64,000 bases of DNA from an uncultured Pelagibacteraceae bacterium (GCA_902589305.1 CACISL010000001.1:53849-117848); one strand, 5' to 3'. Shown: positions 1 to 7,667, counted from the stretch's first letter. The notes: generated by a model from the sequence alone, not told the origin. Numbers and translations are program-made.

Positions 1-74
1 ATCGATTTGCCTTTAAGTTCTATCTCCCAGAACTTATTAGATTTAGCATCAGTATACTCTAAGTGTTTTTTCAT
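1..74 (-). CDS. WGR-domain protein, N-terminal fragment
   Basis: Reading leftwards from an ATG at 74-72, the frame is open to the window edge and gives 24 residues ending in FWEIELKGKS. The pattern of a short N-terminus, then a Lys/Asn/Lys-Phe-Trp-Glu-Ile core, matches the start of a WGR domain, a small nucleic-acid-associated fold also found in PARPs. The start lies one base after the rmuC stop (78-76), so the two are probably cotranscribed. Only the first strand of the domain is visible, so the full architecture is unknown. Confidence 0.55.
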   Translation of the reverse strand, partial: MKKHLEYTDAKSNKFWEIELKGKS

Positions 75-75
75 A

Positions 76-1239
76 TTAGTTTACAGCTGTTTTATCCTCT
101 GGATCATCGATATCTATGATTTGGTTTTCTTCCAAAGAACTTGTAGGCATATCTTTAGCTTCATTTAAACCATGTTTTTTCTGGAACTTTTCAAAAGATT
201 TCTCTAACGAATTTTTAGAACCCCAACCCGTATCAACTACTTTCTGCAGGTTCAACGCATGGTCTCTAAATGATTTAATCGTACTCTTTAAAGATTTTTT
301 CAACGAAACAAACTTATCAATCAAAAAAGTAGCATTTTTTGAAATCTCTTTCACATTCTCCATTTGTTTATCTTTACTTTTGATCGTTTCAATAATTTTT
401 ATAACCGGCAATAAAGAACCTGGACAAGCTAAGATTACATTCTTTTTGTAAGCTCTATCCATTAATTCAGTATCTTCTTCGATTGCTGCTAAATATGCAG
501 GAACAAATGGAATAAAAAGTATAACACTAGGAAAAACATTTTTATCTAATATCTTTTGATAGTTTCTACCTGAAAGAGTTGTTATATGTTTATCAATAGC
601 CGATATATGTTTTTTTAAATGACTTTTTCTAGTTTTTTCATCATTCTTTTCATTTACAAAATTTTTCCAATCAATAAGCGATACTTTACTATCAACAACA
701 ACATGATCATTTTTTGATAAATTCATAATTACATCAGGTCTAACACTCTGTAATAGTTCGTCATTAACTTGATTATAAACTTTACTTCCTTCTTGAACCG
801 TAAAGTCAGTATTGATTGATAGCCCGTGTATTTCTAATAATTTTACAAGAAGCTTCTCTCCAAAATCACCTTGATACTTAACGTTTCCCGTTAGTTTATC
901 TACAAAGTTTTTTGTATCGTTAACATATTCTTCATATTTTTTAACATCTCTTTCGGTGTTTACTCTCCATTTTTCGACATTATTAATTGTTTTTAATTGT
1001 TCTTTGGCATTCTCTCTTTCTAATTTTAGAGTGCTACCTATCTCATCTTTTGCTTTATTTAATAATGCAACTTCTTTATGAAAAGCTGCAATTTGACCTT
1101 CTAGTTTTGTATTTAATAAAGCTTTTTCTTCAAGCGCAGATCTATCAACTAAGTTTGAGCTTTTAGTCTTAAAGTATAAAAACCAAGCTACTGAGGCTAT
1201 AGCAAAACCAACAAATATATAAATTAAGGGCTCAAGCAT
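76..1239 (-). CDS. rmuC: DNA recombination protein RmuC
   Basis: The 387-residue product has the RmuC layout: an N-terminal membrane segment (about residues 5-23), a long coiled coil (about 35-115), then the conserved nuclease-like core. Core landmarks are the GDFGE start, RPDVIMNL, the VVDSKVSL strand and the FIPF segment. RmuC proteins are predicted PD-(D/E)XK-fold nucleases; in E. coli RmuC limits inversions at short inverted repeats. The start ATG (1239-1237) shares one base with the stop of the upstream gene, which indicates translational coupling. The tail after about residue 350 is acidic and probably disordered. Confidence 0.9.
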   Translation of the reverse strand: MLEPLIYIFVGFAIASVAWFLYFKTKSSNLVDRSALEEKALLNTKLEGQIAAFHKEVALLNKAKDEIGSTLKLERENAKEQLKTINNVEKWRVNTERDVKKYEEYVNDTKNFVDKLTGNVKYQGDFGEKLLVKLLEIHGLSINTDFTVQEGSKVYNQVNDELLQSVRPDVIMNLSKNDHVVVDSKVSLIDWKNFVNEKNDEKTRKSHLKKHISAIDKHITTLSGRNYQKILDKNVFPSVILFIPFVPAYLAAIEEDTELMDRAYKKNVILACPGSLLPVIKIIETIKSKDKQMENVKEISKNATFLIDKFVSLKKSLKSTIKSFRDHALNLQKVVDTGWGSKNSLEKSFEKFQKKHGLNEAKDMPTSSLEENQIIDIDDPEDKTAVN

Positions 1240-1622
1240 TAGTGTAGTACCTTTTTTGTATTTTCTTCATTATTTTCATCATCGTTCACAAATTGAGGAA
1301 AAGACGTTTGAAGGTATTCTCTTTGATTCCGCATAATTTCTTCAGAAGACGTTTTGTTTGCCATATCATAATCTGAAGTATGAAGATTAAATACTCCCAT
1401 TTGTTTTACATGGAAAAGGGCTGCATAGACTCCCCACTGTTTGTCGATTTGACTAGTATCTATAATTTCTATTATCTCATCGCACTTTTGTCTTAACACA
1501 GTGTTTAATCGGTCTTTTTCATTTTCTCTTAACTTTAGTTTTTCATCAGCCTCTTTATCTATTTTTGGCTTATTGAAAGGAACTACATTATCTTTTGACT
1601 TGTTTTTTTTTGTTTTAGGCAT
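1239..1622 (-). CDS. hypothetical protein, 127 aa
   Basis: I do not recognise this family. The N-terminal 50 residues are lysine-rich and charged; a more ordered stretch (about 55-115) contains an Ile-rich helix and the segment DKQWGVYAALFHVKQMG. There is no signal peptide or membrane helix. A good Shine-Dalgarno (AAGGAG) precedes the ATG at 1622, and the stop overlaps the rmuC start by one base, so it is the first gene of an operon with rmuC and the WGR gene. Position suggests an accessory or regulatory partner of RmuC, which is inference only. Confidence 0.7.
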   Translation of the reverse strand: MPKTKKNKSKDNVVPFNKPKIDKEADEKLKLRENEKDRLNTVLRQKCDEIIEIIDTSQIDKQWGVYAALFHVKQMGVFNLHTSDYDMANKTSSEEIMRNQREYLQTSFPQFVNDDENNEENTKKVLH

Positions 1623-1642
1623 TTTTTTCTCCTTTTTTGTTA

Positions 1643-1722
1643 ATGAGTAAAAAAAGACAAGTAAAAGGAGCAGAAAGGAAAGAAAGAAAGGACCTCCTAA
1701 TATTCGTCTTTTTTTTACTCAT
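1643..1722. repeat. Inverted repeat in divergent promoter region
   Basis: The left arm 1643-1658 reads ATGAGT, seven A, GAC. The right arm 1706-1722 reads GTC, eight T, ACTCAT. The arms are therefore inverted copies differing by one base in the homopolymer, with a 47-base purine-rich spacer. A third partial copy in the right-arm orientation lies at 1768-1785 (CTTTTTTTTACT core). The repeats sit between the minus-strand rmuC operon and the plus-strand S24-like regulator, where operators are expected. Regulator binding is inferred. Confidence 0.6.
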
Positions 1723-1752
1723 AAAAGCACTTAATCACACAAATCTTTGCAT

Positions 1753-1770
1753 GTCAACAGTGAAATTGAC
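1753..1770. promoter_or_regulatory. Small inverted repeat overlapping a -35-like element
   Basis: GTCAA and TTGAC arms flank an 8-base spacer. The right arm supplies TTGACT (1766-1771), a plausible -35 for the gene starting at 1810, with TAAAAT (1793-1798, long spacing) or TATAAT-like DNA just before the ATG as possible -10. The arrangement resembles a repressor site over a promoter. No transcription data support it. Confidence 0.35.
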
Positions 1771-1809
1771 TTTTTTTTACTTTATTTTTGCATAAAATAA
1801 GTATATATA

Positions 1810-3045
1810 ATGAGCATGGATTCTAAAAAAACACTATTGTCTATTAATAAGCTACTTTTAACTAATTTATTAAAGTTTGCTGGCTTATCCCAAAGTCAAT
1901 GTTCACTAACGCTTTCACATCATAGGAATTCGTTGGTAGGTTATATTTATAGATACGACAAAAAGATATTTCCAAGAAGTTTTTCTTACTTCTTCCTTTT
2001 AAGTATTTATCGCGCTTTAGCTAAAAAACATAATCCTAAAGAAAAAATTAGTAGATTTGATTTATTTTATAACATGATAAGTAAAAACGGGGGAGTTATT
2101 GAAAAACTCTTAATCCCAGCACTAGAGCATCACATATTAGCAATTAGCAGTCTTAATCCAGGTATTAAAATAGGATCCGGAGAAAATATCTCAATAAATA
2201 AGAATGATATTTTTGATCAAGATGAATTAACTATTTTAGATAAGTATATTGAAAAAATTGAGCCTGAAAAATATGAAGATTATATAGGATTTTTACAAGG
2301 ATACGAAAACACTGAAGATTGGCTACAGAATATGATAGGGGAGGATTTTGAAGCTATCGATGAGATAAAAGAAACTTATACCGATGAGTACAAAAATTTT
2401 GAATTAGAGATCAAAGCCATTAAAGATTTTTATATAATTTGTGAGAGTTTAAGAAAGATCTTTCTGCCAAACTTCTTTTCACCTTCAGATTATAAAAAGA
2501 TAAACTTTATTAATTCAAAATCAGATGGTTTTTTAATGAAAAAAAGTGCAATTCGTAAAAACTTTTCAATTAGTGATTTTTCTAAATTATTCTTGGTTAA
2601 AGTTGAAGATGATTATATGAGTCCTGCAATTTCAATTGACGATGAATGTTTAGCCATAAAGACGACTTTAGGTGAAACAAATGCATTTAAAGGAGGATTA
2701 TTTGTTGTTAAAGAATTTAATAAGATATGTATTAGACGACTGCAATTTACAATGTTCAAAGATACTTATCAGATTATTTCTATTCCAGATAATAATAAGT
2801 ATTCCAGACAGACTATCGCTGCACTGGACAATAGAGGCAAACCTAGAAAAGATTATATTATCGGTAAAGTAATTTGGAAGTCAGGATTTACTAACAACAA
2901 CGACTTTATCAAGGATAGAAATCTGTTCGAGCAAGATTTTGAAATTCCAGAGTTTTTAAGCAAAGGTTTAAAATCTGAGCCGAATTTATTTTCTGATGAA
3001 ATTAATGAGATTCCCAATGAAGATATTAAAAAGAAAAGAGCTTAG
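1810..3045 (+). CDS. S24/LexA-like regulator
   Basis: The 411-residue protein ends in a peptidase S24-like domain (about residues 258-360). The DDYMSPAI stretch corresponds to the LexA/CI serine motif, with Ser271 as the putative nucleophile. The strand that normally carries the catalytic Lys reads KICIRRL (305-311), so the expected Lys position is Arg. Residues 10-50 may form a helix-turn-helix (LSQSQ...HHRNSL), but this is not certain. The middle part (about 90-255) is acidic and unassigned. An alternative ATG lies two codons downstream, and there is no clear Shine-Dalgarno. It heads a plus-strand operon diverging from rmuC, a typical place for an autoregulating repressor. Confidence 0.65.
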   Translation: MSMDSKKTLLSINKLLLTNLLKFAGLSQSQCSLTLSHHRNSLVGYIYRYDKKIFPRSFSYFFLLSIYRALAKKHNPKEKISRFDLFYNMISKNGGVIEKLLIPALEHHILAISSLNPGIKIGSGENISINKNDIFDQDELTILDKYIEKIEPEKYEDYIGFLQGYENTEDWLQNMIGEDFEAIDEIKETYTDEYKNFELEIKAIKDFYIICESLRKIFLPNFFSPSDYKKINFINSKSDGFLMKKSAIRKNFSISDFSKLFLVKVEDDYMSPAISIDDECLAIKTTLGETNAFKGGLFVVKEFNKICIRRLQFTMFKDTYQIISIPDNNKYSRQTIAALDNRGKPRKDYIIGKVIWKSGFTNNNDFIKDRNLFEQDFEIPEFLSKGLKSEPNLFSDEINEIPNEDIKKKRA

Positions 3046-3057
3046 GAGAATAAAGAT

Positions 3058-4497
3058 ATGATGTTTGCGTGGTTTGACATAGAATCAGATAGCGGTTCAT
3101 GTGGTAAAGCTTCTGTGCTTTCAATTTCAGGAGTGCTCTCAAACGATAATTTTCAGATCTTAGATGAATTTACTTTGTTGTCTAGACCAAGAAAAAGCAG
3201 ACCATTAGAAGTTGATGCAATGTTAGTCAATGGTCTTGATATAGATCACCTGATGAAGCAAGACACGTACGGGGTCATGCTAAAAAAATTAGAAGAAAAA
3301 TTTAATGACTGGAAAAAAATGGGAGCTATATTTGTTGGCTTTAATAACCACAACTACGATACAGTCTTACTTAATCATAGTTTATTTGTGAATTTAAGAT
3401 GGCCTTATCTGACTAATTCCGACTCGTTTGATTTATTGCCTGTTGTGAGATCAGTAAATCTTTTTGCACCTAATTCGATATCTTTTGAACTTAATGACAA
3501 AAATCTACCTATATATAAACTCGAGTCGGTTTGTAGAGTGAACAATATAAAAACTGAGAGCCACACTAGCTATGGTGATACACTTAGCACCATGAAGCTA
3601 GGAGAGTTGTTAGCTAAGAAAGCCCCTGAAGTTTTTAAGGCATCTTTAGCGTTAAGAAGAAAATCTGACGTACTTCCTAAACTTCAATCGACACCAATAT
3701 TTTGTTGGATGGAAGCATGGAGGCAGGCAAAAATTTACAGCGGAACATTTCTTGGCGAGGGAGTTTTTCCTGGTTGGTTTCTTACTTATGATTTACGTAA
3801 GTCACCAGAGGAAATCCTAAGCGTTTTAAACGACACTGATGCATTTAAAAAAGAATTGGACGCATCACCTAAATGGTGCAGAACCCAGAAGGCAAATCGT
3901 TCACCTCTTTTAATGGATAAGAAATATGCTCTTAATGATGATGTCTATAAAAACCTGGGAATGAAAGAATTAGAGAGAAGACAAAAAGTTATAAGTCAAA
4001 ATAGAGAGGAAATATTAAATAAAATTAAGACAATTCAGCAAGAGAGACTAGATGAAAAAATGGAAAATGATCAGCGAAAATTAGAGCCTGAGCAAATGAT
4101 TTACAAATTAAATCCATCTATTGAAGAGAGAAAATTAATGGATGCATTTAATCTGGCGGAAACAAACGATGAAAAGAAAAAGATATTTAATAAATTTAAA
4201 AGAGATGAGCTAAAGACTTTAGCCGAAATGGTTATTTATGAGGAACATACTGAAGAAGATTTTATTAAGATATTAAGTAAAAGGGATTACACAAGAATAA
4301 AAAAAAGAATAGCGAGTTTTATTCTTAATAATGACGGTGACGACTCAGTATTTACAAATATACCAGCACAGTTTGCAAGACTTGATACTTTAAAACTACA
4401 AGCTGAAAATGATGAAGATGAAAAAAAAATGAAAAAATTAATTAAACTCGATAAGTATCTTTTTAATATGCAATCAAATTACGAAAAATATATTTAG
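3058..4497 (+). CDS. Exonuclease I (SbcB)-like DEDDh 3'-5' exonuclease
   Basis: The 479-residue protein has an N-terminal DnaQ-fold exonuclease with all five DEDDh residues: Asp7 and Glu9 (FDIESD), Asp101 (FNNHNYD), His169 and Asp174 (SHTSYGD). Spacing matches E. coli exonuclease I, which digests single-stranded DNA 3'-5' in repair and recombination. The RPRKSRPL..DAMLVNGLD region is also ExoI-like. The C-terminal half (about 300-479) is helical, charged and not recognised. A GGAG Shine-Dalgarno lies between the regulator stop and this ATG, 12 bases apart, so the genes form one operon. Confidence 0.75.
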   Translation: MMFAWFDIESDSGSCGKASVLSISGVLSNDNFQILDEFTLLSRPRKSRPLEVDAMLVNGLDIDHLMKQDTYGVMLKKLEEKFNDWKKMGAIFVGFNNHNYDTVLLNHSLFVNLRWPYLTNSDSFDLLPVVRSVNLFAPNSISFELNDKNLPIYKLESVCRVNNIKTESHTSYGDTLSTMKLGELLAKKAPEVFKASLALRRKSDVLPKLQSTPIFCWMEAWRQAKIYSGTFLGEGVFPGWFLTYDLRKSPEEILSVLNDTDAFKKELDASPKWCRTQKANRSPLLMDKKYALNDDVYKNLGMKELERRQKVISQNREEILNKIKTIQQERLDEKMENDQRKLEPEQMIYKLNPSIEERKLMDAFNLAETNDEKKKIFNKFKRDELKTLAEMVIYEEHTEEDFIKILSKRDYTRIKKRIASFILNNDGDDSVFTNIPAQFARLDTLKLQAENDEDEKKMKKLIKLDKYLFNMQSNYEKYI

Positions 4498-4501
4498 AAA
4501 T

Positions 4502-4894
4502 ATGAAAACAAGAATTTATTATCATTTTAAAAAAAGTATTAAAGGTAGAATTAAATATATGAAACAAATGGAGGATTATTTTACTTACAAAGAACTTTAT
4601 AAACAAACAGAGTATAAATTACTGTTCAGATTACCTTTAACAACTTTAATGCTTTGGCTCATTAATTTACCTACAAATATTTTAAACTATTTCTATTATC
4701 TAAAAGACAGGCGTGATTATGAAAGAGCTGTGGTTGATGTTGAAATAATGAGAAAATATATCGATGAGGAAGATAAGAAAGAAAAGTTAAATAGATTAAA
4801 GCAAGAATACTCTGAATTAATTGATGAAGTGACCCCATATTTAGCTAAAAGCAATAAACATCTTCATAAAGATAACAATGACAAATATCATTAA
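4502..4894 (+). CDS. Hypothetical membrane-associated protein, 130 aa
   Basis: The family is not recognised. The N-terminal 35 residues are basic, one hydrophobic segment (about residues 44-66, Leu/Thr/Trp-rich) could cross or lie on the membrane, and the C-terminal half is a charged helix (about 70-110). It follows the exonuclease gene by 4 bases and overlaps the next gene by 17 bases, so it belongs to the S24-regulator operon. Confidence 0.55.
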   Translation: MKTRIYYHFKKSIKGRIKYMKQMEDYFTYKELYKQTEYKLLFRLPLTTLMLWLINLPTNILNYFYYLKDRRDYERAVVDVEIMRKYIDEEDKKEKLNRLKQEYSELIDEVTPYLAKSNKHLHKDNNDKYH

Positions 4895-5078
4895 GCTTCA
4901 TAATAAAAAAGAGTTAGAAAACTCAATTACAGAAATTCGAATAGAAGAAGTTAGAGATTATGAAGATAATGAATTTTATTATTATATTTATTGCGTTAAA
5001 GATACAGGCGAGAGAATTGAAGTTGGAAAGTCAAAGACAAAACCTCAATGTTATAAACAAGTGTCAATATATAAATAA
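4878..5078 (+). CDS. Hypothetical small protein, 66 aa
   Basis: This is a small protein of mixed strand character with a Tyr-rich centre (FYYYIYC), no signal peptide and no membrane segment. Its start lies inside the end of the preceding gene (17-base overlap), which suggests translational coupling. It is the last gene of the accessory plus-strand block. Function unknown. Confidence 0.5.
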   Translation: MTNIIKLHNKKELENSITEIRIEEVRDYEDNEFYYYIYCVKDTGERIEVGKSKTKPQCYKQVSIYK

Positions 5079-5087
5079 ATGTCTATG

Positions 5088-5116
5088 TTGACATTGAGTT
5101 CTCAAAATAATAAATA
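5088..5116 (+). promoter_or_regulatory. Sigma-70-type promoter before the split thioredoxin gene
   Basis: TTGACA (5088-5093) and TAAATA (5111-5116) are separated by 17 bases. The ATG at 5123 lies only 7 bases after the -10, so the transcript would be essentially leaderless. The -35 overlaps a perfect inverted repeat, AATGTC/GACATT (about 5079-5096). Confidence 0.55.
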
Positions 5117-5122
5117 AAAATT

Positions 5123-5489
5123 ATGCCAATTAAAAAAATTTCAGATGAAATGTATCAGAAAGAGGTTTTAGAGAATTCTAAACCGGTTTGCCTCAAATTC
5201 GAGGCTGACTGGTGTGGTTAATTGGCCCCTTGTTATCTAACAAGGGGTGATCTCAAAAAAAAGCCCTTGTAAAGCTCTAACACCTATTGTTGAAAAAGTT
5301 TCTTCAGAAAATCCTGGAATGGATTTTTTTTCAATGGTAATTGACCAAGATGGTGTAAATACCGCAACGACCTTTGGGGTGCGTTCAATTCCCCAGCTTT
5401 ATATCATAAAAAATGGACGTGTAGTTTCACAAAAAGTAGGAGCATCAGACTACAAAACAGTATCTGACTGGGTCAAAGAAAATATTTAA
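5123..5489 (+). pseudogene. Thioredoxin, interrupted within the CGPC active site
   Basis: Two frames together encode one thioredoxin. Codons 5123-5218 give 32 residues ending ...FEADWCG, immediately followed by TAA (5219-5221). Codons from 5265 give PCKALTPIVEKV... through the cis-Pro motif (SIPQL) to a normal C-terminus. Removing the 46 bases 5219-5264 joins them as WCGPCK in a typical protein of about 106 residues. The downstream 74 codons show no other lesion. A downstream-only product could start at GTG 5247 but would lack the first active-site Cys. The event is a recent disruption, an assembly error, or less likely a programmed translational bypass. The stop overlaps the convergent folC end by 4 bases. 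Confidence 0.8.
5226..5247. repeat. Perfect 10-bp-arm hairpin inside the thioredoxin interruption
   Basis: CCCCTTGTTA (5226-5235) and TAACAAGGGG (5238-5247) are perfect inverted arms with a 2-base centre. CCCTTGT inside the left arm recurs as a direct repeat at 5264-5270, where the thioredoxin frame resumes. Palindrome plus direct repeat at the junction suggests a template-switch or duplication origin. No poly-T tract follows, so it does not read as an intrinsic terminator on either strand. Confidence 0.85.
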
Positions 5490-6778
5490 TTTTTACTTAA
5501 TAAATATCCCACCCAATATAAACTGCCTGTACATAACCAAAGAGTTTTTGATTGGTTCGATTTAAAAGTTTCTGGAATACTTTCTTTTATTTCCGATCTT
5601 ATTTTAAGTTTATCAGCTGCAGCTTTGAGCTTTTCCTTTGGAATGAAATTATTCTGTTCTGGGTTATCTAAGAAATAAAGCTTATTAAATTTACCTTTAA
5701 AAGGCTTAAGAAAAGAGACAGGGTCTTTTGAGTTAATCATACTAATAACGGCACATTTATTTTTAAATTTAAATTCATTTATAACCTTAACTAACCTTTC
5801 AGATTGTTGAGCATTATGAGCCCCGTCTAGTATAAGCTTATCTTTTGAATTAAGATTTTTTAATAATTTCCCTTTTCTAAGAATCTGAAGCCTGCCTTTT
5901 ATATCTACTTTTAATAAACCTTTTTTTATAATGCTGATAGGAATGTCATTGTCTAAAGCAAGTTTAATAGCAGGTGCCATATTTTCATACATGTAGTCAC
6001 CAATTAAATTGGATTTTATTTCAAAATAATGAAGATTGTCTTTGTAGAAATATCTTTTATTTTTCTTAATTATTCTGAAATCTGAACCGTAAAAGAACTT
6101 ATCGGAACGATTATTTCTTAAGTTATATTTGATAAGTTTTAAGACTTTAGGATCTTGTTTGCTCACATAGACTGTTGATTTTATAAAAGATGTTTTTTCA
6201 AAGACTATTTCTTTTAAAGTTTTAAAGTTTCTTTTTTTTGTCTTTGTCCAATTAAGATGATCCCATGAAATAGGGCTGATGATATGATAATTAGGTTTAT
6301 TAAATAGAGCTCGTATTCCATCCAGCCGCCCAAATAAACCAAATTCCCCGATTGCCCAATCTAATTTGAGATCTTTAATAAATATTCCAAAGGAAACAAC
6401 TAATTTTTCAAAGTGTGTTAAATTTTTATATTTAGCCACTCTAGTTAAGATACTTTTTAGTTTGTTTAGTTTGATAAATTTTTGATTATGTTCGAATCTT
6501 TCCGCGAGAAAAACTAAGTGCGGCGATACGGTCACCGCATATCTTTGTCTATGTTGTATCAAAATAGATTTAAAGATTTGTATTATTGAATTTTTAGCAG
6601 AAGTGCCATTAACAGTAAGGTATTTAATATTAGGTCTTTGAGTAATTTTTAATTTTTTAATTACTTTATTAATTCTAGTAAGGCCTAGTCTGATTTTATG
6701 TTGATTAAGAGTTAAAAGTTTTTCTAAGTTGCTATGTTTGTTAAGCGATTTCTCTAATAGATTTATCGATCGTGACAT
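5486..6778 (-). CDS. folC: Bifunctional folylpolyglutamate/dihydrofolate synthase
   Basis: FolC adds glutamates to folates using ATP. The 430-residue product keeps the family layout: LGLTRI near the N-terminus, a P-loop at 58-64, the SPHL motif, a WDH motif with FEKTSFIK after it, and the C-terminal LDGAHNAQQ motif. The P-loop is unusual: GTSAKNS in place of the common GTNGKGS, with the lysine kept. The central HQ..N segment is also altered. It is the last gene of the long minus-strand operon and overlaps accD by 38 bases. Confidence 0.88.
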   Translation of the reverse strand: MSRSINLLEKSLNKHSNLEKLLTLNQHKIRLGLTRINKVIKKLKITQRPNIKYLTVNGTSAKNSIIQIFKSILIQHRQRYAVTVSPHLVFLAERFEHNQKFIKLNKLKSILTRVAKYKNLTHFEKLVVSFGIFIKDLKLDWAIGEFGLFGRLDGIRALFNKPNYHIISPISWDHLNWTKTKKRNFKTLKEIVFEKTSFIKSTVYVSKQDPKVLKLIKYNLRNNRSDKFFYGSDFRIIKKNKRYFYKDNLHYFEIKSNLIGDYMYENMAPAIKLALDNDIPISIIKKGLLKVDIKGRLQILRKGKLLKNLNSKDKLILDGAHNAQQSERLVKVINEFKFKNKCAVISMINSKDPVSFLKPFKGKFNKLYFLDNPEQNNFIPKEKLKAAADKLKIRSEIKESIPETFKSNQSKTLWLCTGSLYWVGYLLSKN

Positions 6779-7667
6779 TACTTCTATCCTGCGCTTCCTC
6801 TTTTTCTTTTAATTTAAGAAGTATAGATAGAAGATTGTAAATTTCATCTCTTAATTTATGTCTTGGAATAATTTTATCAATTTGACCATGATCAAAAACC
6901 CATTTACTAGTTTGTACGTCGTCAGCCAATTTTTCTCTAATGTTCTGCTCTATAACACGCTTTCCGCTGAAGCCCCATAAATAATCGTTAGACTCAGAAT
7001 AAATTTGATCTGAGATGGAAGCAAAACTCGCTGTTGTTCCACCTAGAACTGGACCAGCAGCTATCGAAAAAGTAAGTATGTTTTTCTTTTTAAGTTCATG
7101 CATTGCAATTGTCATTCTACCCATTTGTTGCAAGCTTAAATTTCCAGTTTGCATACGCATACCTCCAGAAGTAATAAACATTACGAAAGCCTTATGATTA
7201 TTTTTAATTGCATGTTCAGCGGCATTTAAAAAACATTCTCCAACTCGAGGTGAAACACTGCCGCCCATCCAAGAGAATGTCATTGACACTGCTGTGATTG
7301 GTACAGCATTCAAAAATCCTGAAGCTGCTGTCATAGTCTCATCTTCACCAGTTGATTCTTTTGCTTTTTTAATTCTGTCTTTATATTTTTTTGTATCCTC
7401 AAATGAAATTGGATCCTCTGGCGGTCTTCCGTAATCTAAAATTTGATACTCAGAGTCGTCAAAGAATAAATCAAATCTTTGTTTATTAGTTAGTGGATGC
7501 GGTTTGTTACAAGAAGGGCATACAAATAAATTTTTTGCAAAATCTTCTTTAAGAGTAAGTTTTGAACAAGAGCAATTTTGCCATAATGCATCATCTCTAT
7601 CTGCAGATTTTTTCTTAAAAAGAGATTTTAATTTTGGTTTTATAAATTTTGATATCCAGTTGTTCAA
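6741..7667 (-). CDS. accD: Acetyl-CoA carboxylase carboxyltransferase subunit beta
   Basis: AccD pairs with AccA (encoded at 46564) to move the carboxyl group from biotin to acetyl-CoA. The 308-residue protein has the N-terminal zinc ribbon and crotonase core: SGGMRMQTG, GGTTASFA and RVIEQNIREKL. The zinc ribbon is atypical, with Cys32-X-Cys34 rather than the usual CXXC, followed by Cys50-X2-Cys53. Translation starts at TTG (7667), supported by a strong AAGGAG seven bases upstream; the TTG overlaps the trpA stop as TTGA. The accD-folC pairing is common in proteobacteria. Confidence 0.92.
   Translation of the reverse strand: MNNWISKFIKPKLKSLFKKKSADRDDALWQNCSCSKLTLKEDFAKNLFVCPSCNKPHPLTNKQRFDLFFDDSEYQILDYGRPPEDPISFEDTKKYKDRIKKAKESTGEDETMTAASGFLNAVPITAVSMTFSWMGGSVSPRVGECFLNAAEHAIKNNHKAFVMFITSGGMRMQTGNLSLQQMGRMTIAMHELKKKNILTFSIAAGPVLGGTTASFASISDQIYSESNDYLWGFSGKRVIEQNIREKLADDVQTSKWVFDHGQIDKIIPRHKLRDEIYNLLSILLKLKEKEEAQDRSNVTIDKSIREIA

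Noticed and set aside
1659..1705. Leader peptide or small gene in the purine-rich spacer
   Set aside because: No open frame with a start and ribosome-binding site of meaningful length; best described as the loop of an inverted repeat.
5226..5247. Rho-independent terminator in the thioredoxin gap
   Set aside because: The hairpin is perfect, but no T-run follows on either strand (A-rich downstream on plus; CCAATTAA on minus).
5247..5489. A separate short gene starting at GTG 5247
   Set aside because: Its residues from 5265 on are the C-terminal part of the thioredoxin whose N-terminal part ends at 5218; the first five codons are insert DNA. It is better read as part of one interrupted gene.
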